In this document: in pieces, positions 14,659-23,523 of the stretch | How positions within the stretch are numbered: the first letter of the stretch is position 1 | Layout: each line of letters starts with the position of its first letter | Assembly: GCA_963169055.1 (NCBI GenBank) | Contig: CAUJFU010000254.1 | Coordinates: 1-34,137 of the forward strand | Source of the DNA: Myxococcota bacterium | GTDB taxonomy: Bacteria; Myxococcota_C; UBA6777 | Direction: 5' to 3' | DNA: 34,137 nt | The notes under the pieces: model-generated | What the model was told of the DNA's origin: nothing | Databases searched by the model: none | Seen by the model: only the letters and a program-made list of their open reading frames with translations | Program-made: the position numbers and the translations under genes

Positions 14659-17649
14659 ATGCGTTGTGAAGCTTGTGGTCATGAAAATCCCAAACAAAGC
14701 CGCTTTTGTGTTCAATGTGGCCGATTGTCGGACGCGAGTTGGCTGACTCCTGCACCCGCAAGTGTGCCGTCGAACGCATCGCAAAAAGGACTGCGCAGCA
14801 GTCTGGGAGATTCATGGGGAGGCTACGCACTGATCGAGATGTTGGGCGAAGGGGAGATGGGGCGGGTTTATCGTGCGAAGCGACACACGGATCAACAAGA
14901 ATTCGCGCTCAAGATGTTACCGCCCTTGCGGGAAGGCGATATCGCTGCAAGGCGATTGCTGCGACGAGAAGGAGAGATCCTCGCCCGATTGGTGCATCCG
15001 TCGATCGTGCGATTTGATGGCTTTGTGGAAGAAGAGGGCCGTTTCGCCCTTGTGATGGAGCTTTTGCGTGGACCGACTCTTCAAGCCAAACTCTTAGAAG
15101 GCCCGTTGGCTCCTGATATCACGTTGTCTTTGTTGTTGGATATCCTTGAAGCCTTGGATCATGCCCATCGACAGGGCGTGATCCACCGCGATCTCAAACC
15201 CAGCAATCTGTTTTTGGTCGAAACCCGACAAAGCAAAGCCCACGACCCGATCTTGCACGTCAAGATCGGCGGTTTTGGTGTCGCACGAATGCGCTTTGAA
15301 CAGCTTTCCTCAACGTTGGGGCAGCACGTTGGCGAAGCCGTTACCGTCCAGTACTTGGCCCCCGAACAGCTCGAAGATATCAGCGCCGTTGACGCCCGCA
15401 GCGATCTGTACGCGCTTGGGGTGATCGCTTACGAAACCCTCGTCGGCGAACGCATGATCGACGGGATCGCTCACCTTCACATCATCCAACAGATCCTCCG
15501 TGATCCTCGCCCCCCCCTACACCGAGGACTCCTTGATCGCCTTCCTTCGGGCTTTGATGATTGGCACCAAACCCTCCTCGCCAAAGACCCGAACGACCGC
15601 TTCCCCAACGCCCAAAAAGCACGTGACGCCCTGCTGTCTCTCCTCCGTCATCCATCCCCATCGCTCGAACGTTCCGCTCCCTCCCCTAGCCCTTCTCACC
15701 CTCGCAACTCATCGCCCTCTCCCGACTCTTCTCACCCTCGCAACCCATCGCCCTCTCCCGACTCTTCTCATTCTCCCGATCCATCGCGGCTTTCCGACTC
15801 TTCTCTCTTTCCCGATCCATCGCGACTTTCCGACTCTTCTCTCTTTCCCGATCCATCCGACTTTTTTCATCCATCAAAAGCCCCTGCTCCACAAAACTTG
15901 ATGGAGCCGTTGATCGCGCCGAGCGCACACACCAAACATCCCGCATCTCACGGAACTGCCGACTTTAACCGCGATGCACTCAAACAAGAACTCCACCAAG
16001 CCGCTTCGCTTGCCCCTACTTCCGCCTTTGACGAATCCCCCTCAGGTCTCCCACCCGAAGCCGTCTTCGCAGGGGCCGCCCATCCCCCTGCAACAGCCCC
16101 ACTCCGACACGCCTCAACAGGTACTCCCATCGGCCTAGCGCGCCCTCATACGCCACGTTCGGCCCCTCCCGCGCCCCACCAAGGAACCTCCGACTTTGAT
16201 CGCGATGCCTACCTCTCCTATCAACAAGCCATCCTCCAAGCCTCACCCGCTCCAGAACCTTTGGCCTTCGCACCTTCCACAAACGCCGCACCTTCCGCAC
16301 CCTCCACAAACGCCGCACCTTCCGCACCTTCCACAAACTCACCTTCCATCGCATCAACGCCCATCCCACCGAGCCTTTCGACACCCTCTACAGAGCCACC
16401 GTTGCCCAAATCCGCGAAAGCCCACCACCCTCCCCCTTCCTCGCTCGCCGATCTTGCCCAAGTCCTCGACGACTTTCCCACACTCCCCGACGATGATGAT
16501 CGCGTCGCTCGATTTCGTGCCGGAATCCTCTCAGGAACGTACCCTGCGCACGCTCTCGCTTCTTCCCAAGAACTCGCTGTTTCCGAACTGTCCGATTCTT
16601 CGGTCGATCCTTCGCTGCTTCACGAAGACGTTGCTTTTGCGCTCGGGGCCTCACCCTCTACCAGCAAATGGCGGTGGAGCTGGATACTGCTGTTGTTCGC
16701 CATCGCTTCGGCTCTTGGGTGGGCTTACTACAGCGGTCGCGCACAGCACTTGATCGAATACTGGATCTCACCCGAACCATCGAGTTCTTCGCTCTCCGCA
16801 ACTCCTGCCCTCCCCCGCTCCGCCCAACCTTCAAAACGTGCCTCTGCGCCTCGCCATCGCCCTTCTCCACGAAGAAAAATTCGCCCACGAGCGCGTCGAA
16901 CACAACCGCTTTCCCGATCTGCTGTTTCGCTCCGCTCTTCTCCACCCACACAATCCCTTGCACCGCCTTCACAACCCTTGCGCCTTCCGCCCGATCTCAA
17001 GGCCATGCGCCGCGTCCCCAAAGGCTGGTTTCCCTACGGTGGCCTTGGTAGCCCTGTTCCGATCCAATGGCGGCGTCTTCCGACGTTTTGGATCGACCGC
17101 TACGAAGTGACATGGCGCGATTACGCCACTTGTGTCAGCGCAGGCATTTGCCAGACTTTGGCAGCTTCCCAAAAGACGGGCTTTTCAGCACCCATGCAAC
17201 CCGTTGTGTCCGTCACATGGGAAGAAGCCGCCACATATTGCCGCTTTCGCAACAAGCGCCTACCTTCCTCTCTCGAATGGGAAAAAGCTGCGCGTGGCTT
17301 TGAAGGACAGATCTTTCCTTTCTCGGGCACGTCTCCAGATTGCACACGCGCTGTCTTTGGCAGCCCCAAAGGACGCAAGCGAACCTGCCCCCGTCCACCC
17401 AAAACTGCGACTGTTGGCTCCAAACCCTCGGATCGCAGCCCTTTTGGAGTGTTTGATCTCGCGGGCAACGTTCGCGAATGGACTCGCGATTGCGCCTCCG
17501 AGACCACCGCCGATCAGGCTTGTTCCCACCGCGAAGCCCGTGGGGGTAGCTGGTCCTCTCAACCCGCTGAACTCCTCGCCGCCCGAAGATGGGCCTTTTC
17601 TGCTTCTTCGCGCCGCTTGGATCTCGGCTTTCGATGCGTTTGGCCCTGA
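14659..17649 (+). CDS. Zinc-ribbon kinase-like protein (DFG to GFG) with periplasmic FGE/SUMF1-like domain
   Basis: 996 residues, ATG at 14659. Zinc ribbon C3, C6, C17, C20; kinase fold about 55-330 with Gly-loop GEGEMGRV (63-70), K85 and HRDLKPSN (D178). The metal-binding DFG Asp is Gly205 (codon GGT, 15271-15273; context HVKIGGFGVAR), so the domain may be a pseudokinase or poorly active. A Ser/Pro/Ala-rich linker (about 335-665) contains 36-bp and 27-bp tandem repeats. One membrane span lies at about 672-692 (WSWILLLFAIASALGWAYY), followed by a basic Pro-rich stretch. The C-terminal domain (about 780-996) is of the formylglycine-generating-enzyme fold (FWIDRYEVTWRDYATCV ... RLPSSLEWEKAARG ... 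GVFDLAGNVREWTRD ... RGGSW ... LDLGFRCV), but the catalytic cysteines expected shortly after RGGSW are absent, so a binding role is inferred. Confidence 0.88.
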   Translation: MRCEACGHENPKQSRFCVQCGRLSDASWLTPAPASVPSNASQKGLRSSLGDSWGGYALIEMLGEGEMGRVYRAKRHTDQQEFALKMLPPLREGDIAARRLLRREGEILARLVHPSIVRFDGFVEEEGRFALVMELLRGPTLQAKLLEGPLAPDITLSLLLDILEALDHAHRQGVIHRDLKPSNLFLVETRQSKAHDPILHVKIGGFGVARMRFEQLSSTLGQHVGEAVTVQYLAPEQLEDISAVDARSDLYALGVIAYETLVGERMIDGIAHLHIIQQILRDPRPPLHRGLLDRLPSGFDDWHQTLLAKDPNDRFPNAQKARDALLSLLRHPSPSLERSAPSPSPSHPRNSSPSPDSSHPRNPSPSPDSSHSPDPSRLSDSSLFPDPSRLSDSSLFPDPSDFFHPSKAPAPQNLMEPLIAPSAHTKHPASHGTADFNRDALKQELHQAASLAPTSAFDESPSGLPPEAVFAGAAHPPATAPLRHASTGTPIGLARPHTPRSAPPAPHQGTSDFDRDAYLSYQQAILQASPAPEPLAFAPSTNAAPSAPSTNAAPSAPSTNSPSIASTPIPPSLSTPSTEPPLPKSAKAHHPPPSSLADLAQVLDDFPTLPDDDDRVARFRAGILSGTYPAHALASSQELAVSELSDSSVDPSLLHEDVAFALGASPSTSKWRWSWILLLFAIASALGWAYYSGRAQHLIEYWISPEPSSSSLSATPALPRSAQPSKRASAPRHRPSPRRKIRPRARRTQPLSRSAVSLRSSPPTQSLAPPSQPLRLPPDLKAMRRVPKGWFPYGGLGSPVPIQWRRLPTFWIDRYEVTWRDYATCVSAGICQTLAASQKTGFSAPMQPVVSVTWEEAATYCRFRNKRLPSSLEWEKAARGFEGQIFPFSGTSPDCTRAVFGSPKGRKRTCPRPPKTATVGSKPSDRSPFGVFDLAGNVREWTRDCASETTADQACSHREARGGSWSSQPAELLAARRWAFSASSRRLDLGFRCVWP
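15692..15860. repeat. 36-bp coding tandem repeats in the kinase linker
   Basis: Two consecutive families of 12-residue units: SHPRNPSPSPDS-like (copies starting 15692, 15728 and, diverged, 15764), then LFPDPSRLSDSS-like units. Frame is kept. They encode a disordered Ser/Pro linker. Confidence 0.8.
16270..16350. repeat. 27-bp coding tandem repeat in the kinase linker
   Basis: Units at 16270-16296, 16297-16323 and a partial 16324-16350 encode APSTNAAPS-type nonapeptides. They lie in the same disordered linker as the 36-bp repeats. Confidence 0.8.
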
Positions 17650-17735
17650 TGCTCAGCAGCGATGCAGTCCAACTGTCGGATGGAGCGCGGACTGTACGCA
17701 CCAAACTCATCCATTCGTGAACAAAGGGCCCGACA

Positions 17736-20700
17736 TTGCGAAACATACTGCGCTTTTCTTGGCTGAATCTTCTTGGTTTTTTCCTCTTTTGCGGGGGGAC
17801 TCTTCCTCGCGCAGATGCCGAAGACGACTGGCAGATCAAGCGCGGTGATCGCGCCTCCGTCCTGATCAAACGCTGGACAGAAATCCTCCAAAACGAACCC
17901 TACTCCCCAAAAGCCTTTCACGAACTCTTGCGCCTCCACAAACAGACCCCTGCCCGCCGCGCCCTCTACGCCCAATGGAAGGCCCGCTATCAGCGCTCTC
18001 CCCAGACCCTCTCTGCCGCCATCGTCTACGCTCGCGCCCTTGAACGCCAAGGGCAACACGCCGATGCCTTGCGACTTTGGACCGATATCGCCAACCGTTC
18101 CACCCAAAAACAACCGCCCCTACTCCGTATCGCCTCCATCCATCTCGCGCAAAAACGCCCCCGCGAGGCCATGACCACCTTCCAACAACTCCTCCCCCTC
18201 GTCCCCGAAAACAACCGCCCTAAGCTGCTTTTGCGTATCTTAGAAGTCTCTCTCCAAGCCCGTGACGCCGCTTCTTTGGCATGGGTACAACCCCAAATCG
18301 CCAAGCTCACTTGGTCCGCCTCGCAACAACACGGACTCGCCCAACTTTACGAACAGCACCAGTATTGGGCCGATGCAAGCGCGATCCTCCGCCCTCTCTA
18401 CGAAAAATCCGCATCCGCCGAACGTCTGCGCCTCGCCCTTCGCCTCAGCCGCATCGAAATGAACCAACAACGCTACACCCAAGCCCTTCAACTCATCCAA
18501 GAAGCCCGTAAAATCGGCACTCTCCATGACTGGATGCGTTGGGAGCTCCTCGAACGCGAAGCCGAGATATTCCGACACCAAAAAGATCTCCCCACCCTCA
18601 CCGAACGCCTCGCCAAAACATGGAAACGTTCCAAAGATCCTCGCGAACTCTTGTTTCTTGCCCGACTCTACCGCGAAAACAAACAAGAGGCCGATGCCAT
18701 CGAGATCGCGAAACGCGTCCTTCGCATCAAACCCTCTCTACGTGAACCCCGCCTATGGCTCGTCGAACACCTCTCCAAAGAACAAGACTTCTCCGCCGCC
18801 AACGAACACATCCAAGCCCTCGTCAAGTACGGACACGCCCGCCCTTCGCACATGCTCCAACTCGCCGATAGCTTCCTCCGAAGCTCTGGCCGTCCCCTCA
18901 AAGGCCGCTGGACTCCCATCCATCTCTTCCAATCTTCTTCCTCTAGCTACGCGTCTTATCGAAGACACCTCTATTATCGCAGACGCTACGCCCCACCGCC
19001 CACCCCAACAACCGATGTCTGGTCCGCCCTCTCCATCCGAAACAGCATCCTCCGATGGGACGCACAACGCCGCCAAGAATGGACGATGTGGGCACGTTAT
19101 GCCACACAACAAGCCCGCAAAGACTACAACCAAGCCAAAAAACTCCTCGAACAAACCCTCCAACGCTACCCCAAAGATTGGGACACCTTGTTCAAGATCG
19201 AACAAACCGCCGATCAGATGGGCGCTTCCGCACTCGCCACCAAAGCCCGCCGCGCACTCGAACGCACCACCGATGCCGATCCCATGCAACTCAAACAAAT
19301 GCACATCCTCTTTCTTCAAACCCAACACGAAGAAAAGATCGCCTCTCTCGCCAAACGCGCCCTCACTCCGCCCCTCGCCCCCAAACAAGCCATCCTCGCC
19401 GCTGCTTGGGCTCTCCGCCCTTGGGACGAACTGCGCGGCTCTTACCAAAAAATGACCCGCTACGCCCAAACCAACCCACAAAAACAATGGCAACGCCAGA
19501 TCTGCCCCGCGATCAAACGCATCCTTCAACTCGACAAAACCGCTAAAATGCGTGGACTTGTCGACTCCCTTCGCCCTGTTTTGCGCCTCCAGATCTACGC
19601 CCTGCGCTGGCATTGCGGTGAACGCAACCAAACCACCCGCGAACATCTTCAACGCGCCGAAGATGCCCTGCTCCTTGAAAGCGACGGCTCTCAAAAACTC
19701 CTCGAAACCTACGTCCGTTCCCGCCTCGATCAGCCCCTACGCACCTATCTCCAACGCCGAAAACTCGCCGAAAACCCCCGCGAGATGATCGAGATGTTCC
19801 GACCCCTCCTCCAAAGCCCTTGGGCCAAACAAGCCACCGACGCCCTCTTCTCCGCCTTTTCTGGCGAACATACCGAGGCTCACCAACAAGCCCGCGCCGA
19901 AGCCCTCTTGATGCTCTGCCAACAACGCGCACATTGCACCCACACCGCCGATGCCATCGACTCTTTGGTTCAACATCCTCCCAAACCCATCACCCCGCTC
20001 CTTCAAATCATCGAACGCACCGCCTCTTACCAACTCTTCCCCAAAGAACGCGCCTCTTGGCTCACCAAGATCCAACTCCACCACCATGACGACCTCCCCG
20101 TCCAATACTTCCTCGCCACACAAAAAAATCTCTTCACCCTCCAATACACCGGCCTCATCCCTTATCGCGAGATCCAAACCATCCGCGAAGCACTCTCCAA
20201 AGTCTGGACCCAATCCGTGATCCAATCCCTCGCCCTGCGCGAGATCGAACCCGCTGACCTCCCCCTCTGGCGCACCTCCCTCCACCAAATGCTCTATCAA
20301 CTCCAATCCTTCCACAAAGAACGCGACCTCCTCTTCTCTCAACTCCTCCAAGCCTCCAAACGCTTCCCCTCCATCTACCGCACCCTTATCTCCCAAGCCG
20401 TCGGCATCTACGCTTACCGCCTCTCCCTCCAAAAAATCGCACCCGAACTCTTGTCCCAACCCTTCCAATGGGAAGACCTCCCTTGGATCGAACAGATCTA
20501 CAGCGCCCTCGCTCCTACCCACCGCAATCAACTCCTCCAAAAGATCCTCCAATCCCCCAAAAACTACGAAACCCTCCGCCTCTTTGCCTATCTCTCCGAA
20601 AAATACAACCAAACCGACCTCCTCCTGCGCATCCTTGAACTCATGCTCCTCCAACAACCCGAACAAACACCGCTCCTCCACAAAACCGCCCTCCTGCTCG

Positions 20701-22517
20701 AACGTTTGGGACACCCTGACCGCGCCGAAACCCTCTGGATGCGCTACATTCAACAACAACCCAACAAACGCACGCCCGCTTATCTCGAACAACTCTCCAA
20801 ACGCTGCTGCGTCGATACCAACGACCGCGCTTTCGCTCGACGCATCCTCCATCTCTCCATCGCCACCAACGGGCTAGAGGCCGTCTGGTCCCCTTTCCAG
20901 CGCCTTCTCCCACAACTCGATCCCTCCCACCAACAAACTCTGATCCTCTACATCGCCAACACACCCAACCTCCCCCCACAAACCCTCCAACAACTCGCTG
21001 ATCTCACGCAAAAAAAAGGCTTCCACCAAGCCGCTCTCCCCCTCTACCTCCGCCTCCAACAAGCCTCCCCCCGCGATCCCGCTCTCCACCAGCGCGTCGC
21101 CGCCCTCTACGATGCCCAAGGACAACACAAATCCGCTCACCACCATTGGCTCCAAAGCCTCTCCGCACTCGACCCCCCCAAACGCGAAGCCTTCTTCCTC
21201 CAACAAGCCGCCCAATACTCCCAAAAATCCAACCCGCAACTCGCCGCCATCTCCTACGCCCGCGCCTACCAAACCCAACCCGCCTTTGAACCCGACGCCC
21301 TGCGCGAACGCATCGCGGCTCTGCTCAAAAATCAAAAACACCTCCAAGCATGGGGATATTGGCTCCTACTCTCCGATCATGCCGACCGTTGCTTGAATCC
21401 CACTCCCCACCCAAACTTTCTACACTCCCCTCTCCCCGCACAACTCTGGCAAACCAACGTTCCCTACACCGGCCCACTCTTCTCTTTCCCCCGCTGCCAC
21501 TGGATGATCACCCACCCCACCCAACAACGCATCCTCAACCAGATCGCCGACTCCCTCAAACAAGCCCCCCAACAAAAGATCTCCCTACGCGCTGGCTCCG
21601 AACCCAACGAACCCGACGCCTCTTTCCTCACCCAACAACGCCTCCACACCCTCCAACACAACTTGCTCCAACTCGGCGTCAAACCCGAACAGATCGAGAT
21701 CTCCCCCCTCCCTTCCCAACCCCTCTGCCGCACCGACGACCACCTGATCAAAGAACACGGTATCTCCTGTGCCGCCTTCCAACGACAAGCCGCCCTCGGA
21801 CAAGATATCCCCAACTACCTCCAATTCCTCTCCCGCGACGCCGACGAAGATCAAATCCCCGATATCCTTGACCTTTGCCCCCTCCAGCACAAAGCAGGTG
21901 CCAGTTACCGACCCGCTCTCCCCGTCTCTCGCTCCCGAACCATCGGCCTCCATGCGGCTCGACCCACCGCCCCCACCGACAATGGCTGCCCACCCACCGC
22001 ACAATCCCCCCTCTCCTTCAACAAGATCCTACCCGACGGCACTCTCCAAATGCTCCGCCCTTTCCTCTTTACAGGCTACAGCTACCACGTCCCCCACAAC
22101 CAACGCGATATCCTCGGACAACTCACCGCCTTGCTACGCGCCGCACCTTCCCTCGGCAACCTCACCGTCGAGCTCACTCCCGTTATCCCCGCCCACACCG
22201 CCCCCAACCCCAATCCCTCTTCCCACAGCCGCTACTACGGACGCTACGGACGTTATAGCCGTTATCCACGCTATGGAAGACCTTCTTACTCCTACACACC
22301 CAGCTACGCCCGCGACCCCAAACGCCTCGCTCAGCTTCGCCTCCATTCCATCGGACAGATCTTTCGCTACTACAAAGCCCCCATGTCCCGCATCCGCCTC
22401 GTCTCCAACTCTCCCCTCAAACAAGCTGGTGCCACTCCCTACACTCCCCCCAAGATCCTCTTTCGCTTTGATTCCTCTCCGCCCCAGACCACCCCCAACA
22501 CCTCAAATCCCCTTTGA
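17736..22517 (+). CDS. Very large exported TPR protein with degenerate OmpA-like C-terminus
   Basis: 1593 residues from TTG at 17736, supported by AGGG seven bases upstream and by the signal peptide that follows (RNILRFSWLNLLGFFLFCGGTLPRADA). About residues 40-1220 are helical TPR-like repeats (for example YARALERQGQHADALRLWTDIA, LLRIASIHLAQKRPREAMTTF), rich in Gln, Leu and Arg. The end has an OmpA-like segment (about 1250-1328), a calcium-type thrombospondin-3 motif (DADEDQIPDILDLCP, about 1368-1382) and a second OmpA-like segment (about 1425-1568). The latter is interrupted by a Tyr/Arg/Gly insert (SRYYGRYGRYSRYPRYGR, about 1497-1515). Another Tyr/Arg-rich loop lies at about 400-420. OmpA-like domains usually bind peptidoglycan, so periplasmic assembly of an envelope complex is inferred. 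It follows the kinase-like gene by 86 bp, possibly in one operon. Confidence 0.8.
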   Translation: MRNILRFSWLNLLGFFLFCGGTLPRADAEDDWQIKRGDRASVLIKRWTEILQNEPYSPKAFHELLRLHKQTPARRALYAQWKARYQRSPQTLSAAIVYARALERQGQHADALRLWTDIANRSTQKQPPLLRIASIHLAQKRPREAMTTFQQLLPLVPENNRPKLLLRILEVSLQARDAASLAWVQPQIAKLTWSASQQHGLAQLYEQHQYWADASAILRPLYEKSASAERLRLALRLSRIEMNQQRYTQALQLIQEARKIGTLHDWMRWELLEREAEIFRHQKDLPTLTERLAKTWKRSKDPRELLFLARLYRENKQEADAIEIAKRVLRIKPSLREPRLWLVEHLSKEQDFSAANEHIQALVKYGHARPSHMLQLADSFLRSSGRPLKGRWTPIHLFQSSSSSYASYRRHLYYRRRYAPPPTPTTDVWSALSIRNSILRWDAQRRQEWTMWARYATQQARKDYNQAKKLLEQTLQRYPKDWDTLFKIEQTADQMGASALATKARRALERTTDADPMQLKQMHILFLQTQHEEKIASLAKRALTPPLAPKQAILAAAWALRPWDELRGSYQKMTRYAQTNPQKQWQRQICPAIKRILQLDKTAKMRGLVDSLRPVLRLQIYALRWHCGERNQTTREHLQRAEDALLLESDGSQKLLETYVRSRLDQPLRTYLQRRKLAENPREMIEMFRPLLQSPWAKQATDALFSAFSGEHTEAHQQARAEALLMLCQQRAHCTHTADAIDSLVQHPPKPITPLLQIIERTASYQLFPKERASWLTKIQLHHHDDLPVQYFLATQKNLFTLQYTGLIPYREIQTIREALSKVWTQSVIQSLALREIEPADLPLWRTSLHQMLYQLQSFHKERDLLFSQLLQASKRFPSIYRTLISQAVGIYAYRLSLQKIAPELLSQPFQWEDLPWIEQIYSALAPTHRNQLLQKILQSPKNYETLRLFAYLSEKYNQTDLLLRILELMLLQQPEQTPLLHKTALLLERLGHPDRAETLWMRYIQQQPNKRTPAYLEQLSKRCCVDTNDRAFARRILHLSIATNGLEAVWSPFQRLLPQLDPSHQQTLILYIANTPNLPPQTLQQLADLTQKKGFHQAALPLYLRLQQASPRDPALHQRVAALYDAQGQHKSAHHHWLQSLSALDPPKREAFFLQQAAQYSQKSNPQLAAISYARAYQTQPAFEPDALRERIAALLKNQKHLQAWGYWLLLSDHADRCLNPTPHPNFLHSPLPAQLWQTNVPYTGPLFSFPRCHWMITHPTQQRILNQIADSLKQAPQQKISLRAGSEPNEPDASFLTQQRLHTLQHNLLQLGVKPEQIEISPLPSQPLCRTDDHLIKEHGISCAAFQRQAALGQDIPNYLQFLSRDADEDQIPDILDLCPLQHKAGASYRPALPVSRSRTIGLHAARPTAPTDNGCPPTAQSPLSFNKILPDGTLQMLRPFLFTGYSYHVPHNQRDILGQLTALLRAAPSLGNLTVELTPVIPAHTAPNPNPSSHSRYYGRYGRYSRYPRYGRPSYSYTPSYARDPKRLAQLRLHSIGQIFRYYKAPMSRIRLVSNSPLKQAGATPYTPPKILFRFDSSPPQTTPNTSNPL

Positions 22518-22530
22518 TTCGCTGTTGTTT

Positions 22531-22553
22531 GCCCGACACACCGCTAGTCGGGC
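22531..22553. terminator. GC-rich hairpin after the TPR/OmpA gene
   Basis: GCCCGAC (22531-22537) and GTCGGGC (22547-22553) form a perfect 7-bp stem with a 9-nt loop, 13 bp past the stop codon. No T-run follows, so it may be an attenuator or processing hairpin ahead of the next gene rather than a full terminator. Confidence 0.4.
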
Positions 22554-22579
22554 CTCGACTTCAAAAAAAGGAAAAGCCC

Positions 22580-23242
22580 GTGACGCTAATCAAAACCATC
22601 CTGAGCAGCGACGATCCCATCAAAGCGTGCCGCGACCTGCTGCGCCCTATCTTCACACAAGGCCCTGAATGCCAAGTGATCTTTGATCGCCTCTTCGCAA
22701 AGATCGAATCTGTCGAGGAAAACGAAGACGGCTCGTGGGGCCTTTCTTTGCTCAACGATCAAGACGAATCTTGCGCGCTTTCCTTTGATCCAGCTTACAA
22801 AGGCAAGCCCCAAAAGAATGTTCCGCCTTCGTTTCTGGCCTTGGTGCGGAACTTTAATGGGATCACTTACGACGGTTATATCCCGATGGGCCTCAACGGC
22901 CTGACGCGATCGGGTTCGATCTTGGATGTTTGTGGTGGGTGGGACGCAGAGGCCCTCAAAGAAGGCGAAAACGAGGGCTTTTTGGAACAACTCGAAGAAG
23001 TCGAACTCACCGAGAAAGATGTGCCCGGCCCCATCGACTTCTTCCAAAACTGGATCATCTTGCACCCCGCAGAGACCAATCAACTCGGCGAGATGATGCC
23101 CTATTTCGTTTCTCATGAGGATTGCGAAGCGGTTCGCATCGATTCAGCCGAAGCACTGGCATGGGGGCCCTTGATGCTGCGGATCTTGGCTCAAGCGATC
23201 CTCACCGACGACAACGACTTTTTGCCTGAAGTCTACGATTAA
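22580..23242 (+). CDS. Protein of unknown function, acidic, cytoplasmic
   Basis: 220 residues from GTG at 22580, preferred over an upstream ATG at 22514 because AAGGA lies seven bases upstream and the N-terminus then reads as a normal soluble protein. No signal peptide or membrane span. It is acidic (EEVELTEKDVPGP, ILTDDNDFLPEVYD). Segments such as PPSFLALVRNFNGITYDGYIP, DVCGGWDAEALKEGENEG and WIILHPAETNQLGEMMPYFVSHE vaguely recall SMI1/KNR4 (SUKH) proteins, which are often immunity proteins, but I cannot establish the relationship. It sits 62 bp after the TPR/OmpA gene on the same strand, separated by a hairpin, and 281 bp before korA. Confidence 0.7.
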   Translation: MTLIKTILSSDDPIKACRDLLRPIFTQGPECQVIFDRLFAKIESVEENEDGSWGLSLLNDQDESCALSFDPAYKGKPQKNVPPSFLALVRNFNGITYDGYIPMGLNGLTRSGSILDVCGGWDAEALKEGENEGFLEQLEEVELTEKDVPGPIDFFQNWIILHPAETNQLGEMMPYFVSHEDCEAVRIDSAEALAWGPLMLRILAQAILTDDNDFLPEVYD

Positions 23243-23292
23243 TCTTCCAAATCCCACACAACCAGCCCAACCGTGCAAGCCCTGAGTGAAAT

Positions 23293-23323
23293 CCCCCGTG
23301 TTCGCGCCACTTCAAACGACAGA
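23293..23323. repeat. Partial third copy of the dispersed structured repeat
   Basis: CCCCGTGTTCGCGCCACTTC followed by AA-CGACAGAG matches the left end of the complete copy at 32456-32577 (CCCCGTGTTCGCGCCATTTC, AAGCGGCAGAG). The hairpin part of the element is not recognisable here. Confidence 0.55.
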
Positions 23324-23342
23324 GTCATCTAAAACGTGGCTC

Positions 23343-23372
23343 TTGCGTTGGGCTTGATCGGTGGGCTATAAC
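23343..23372 (+). promoter_or_regulatory. Candidate promoter of korA-korB-adk
   Basis: TTGCGT (23343-23348), 18-bp spacer, TATAAC (23367-23372), about 150 bp before the korA start and just after the partial dispersed repeat. The -10 is good, the -35 moderate. Confidence 0.4.
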
Positions 23373-23523
23373 ACCTCACGAGGTTCCCCACACCCCAGCG
23401 CCACCTAAACCCCAGTTCGAGTCACGGCGTTCTGTTTTGTAGGATCTTGCGTACCCCTGTAAAACGTACTACATCGTTTGAACGCCTGTTCATACGCGCC
23501 AGAGAAGAAAGGATCGCGAACTT

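Noticed and set aside
15692-15860. Frameshift or assembly error suspected in the Ser/Pro linker of the kinase-like gene
   Set aside because: Repeat units are 36 and 27 bp, all multiples of three, and the frame runs through into the TM and FGE-like domain.
19737-20852. 371-codon minus-strand open frame inside the TPR gene
   Set aside because: Shadow of the strongly C-rich TPR gene; Glu/Gly-rich composition is the complement of Leu/Gln codons.
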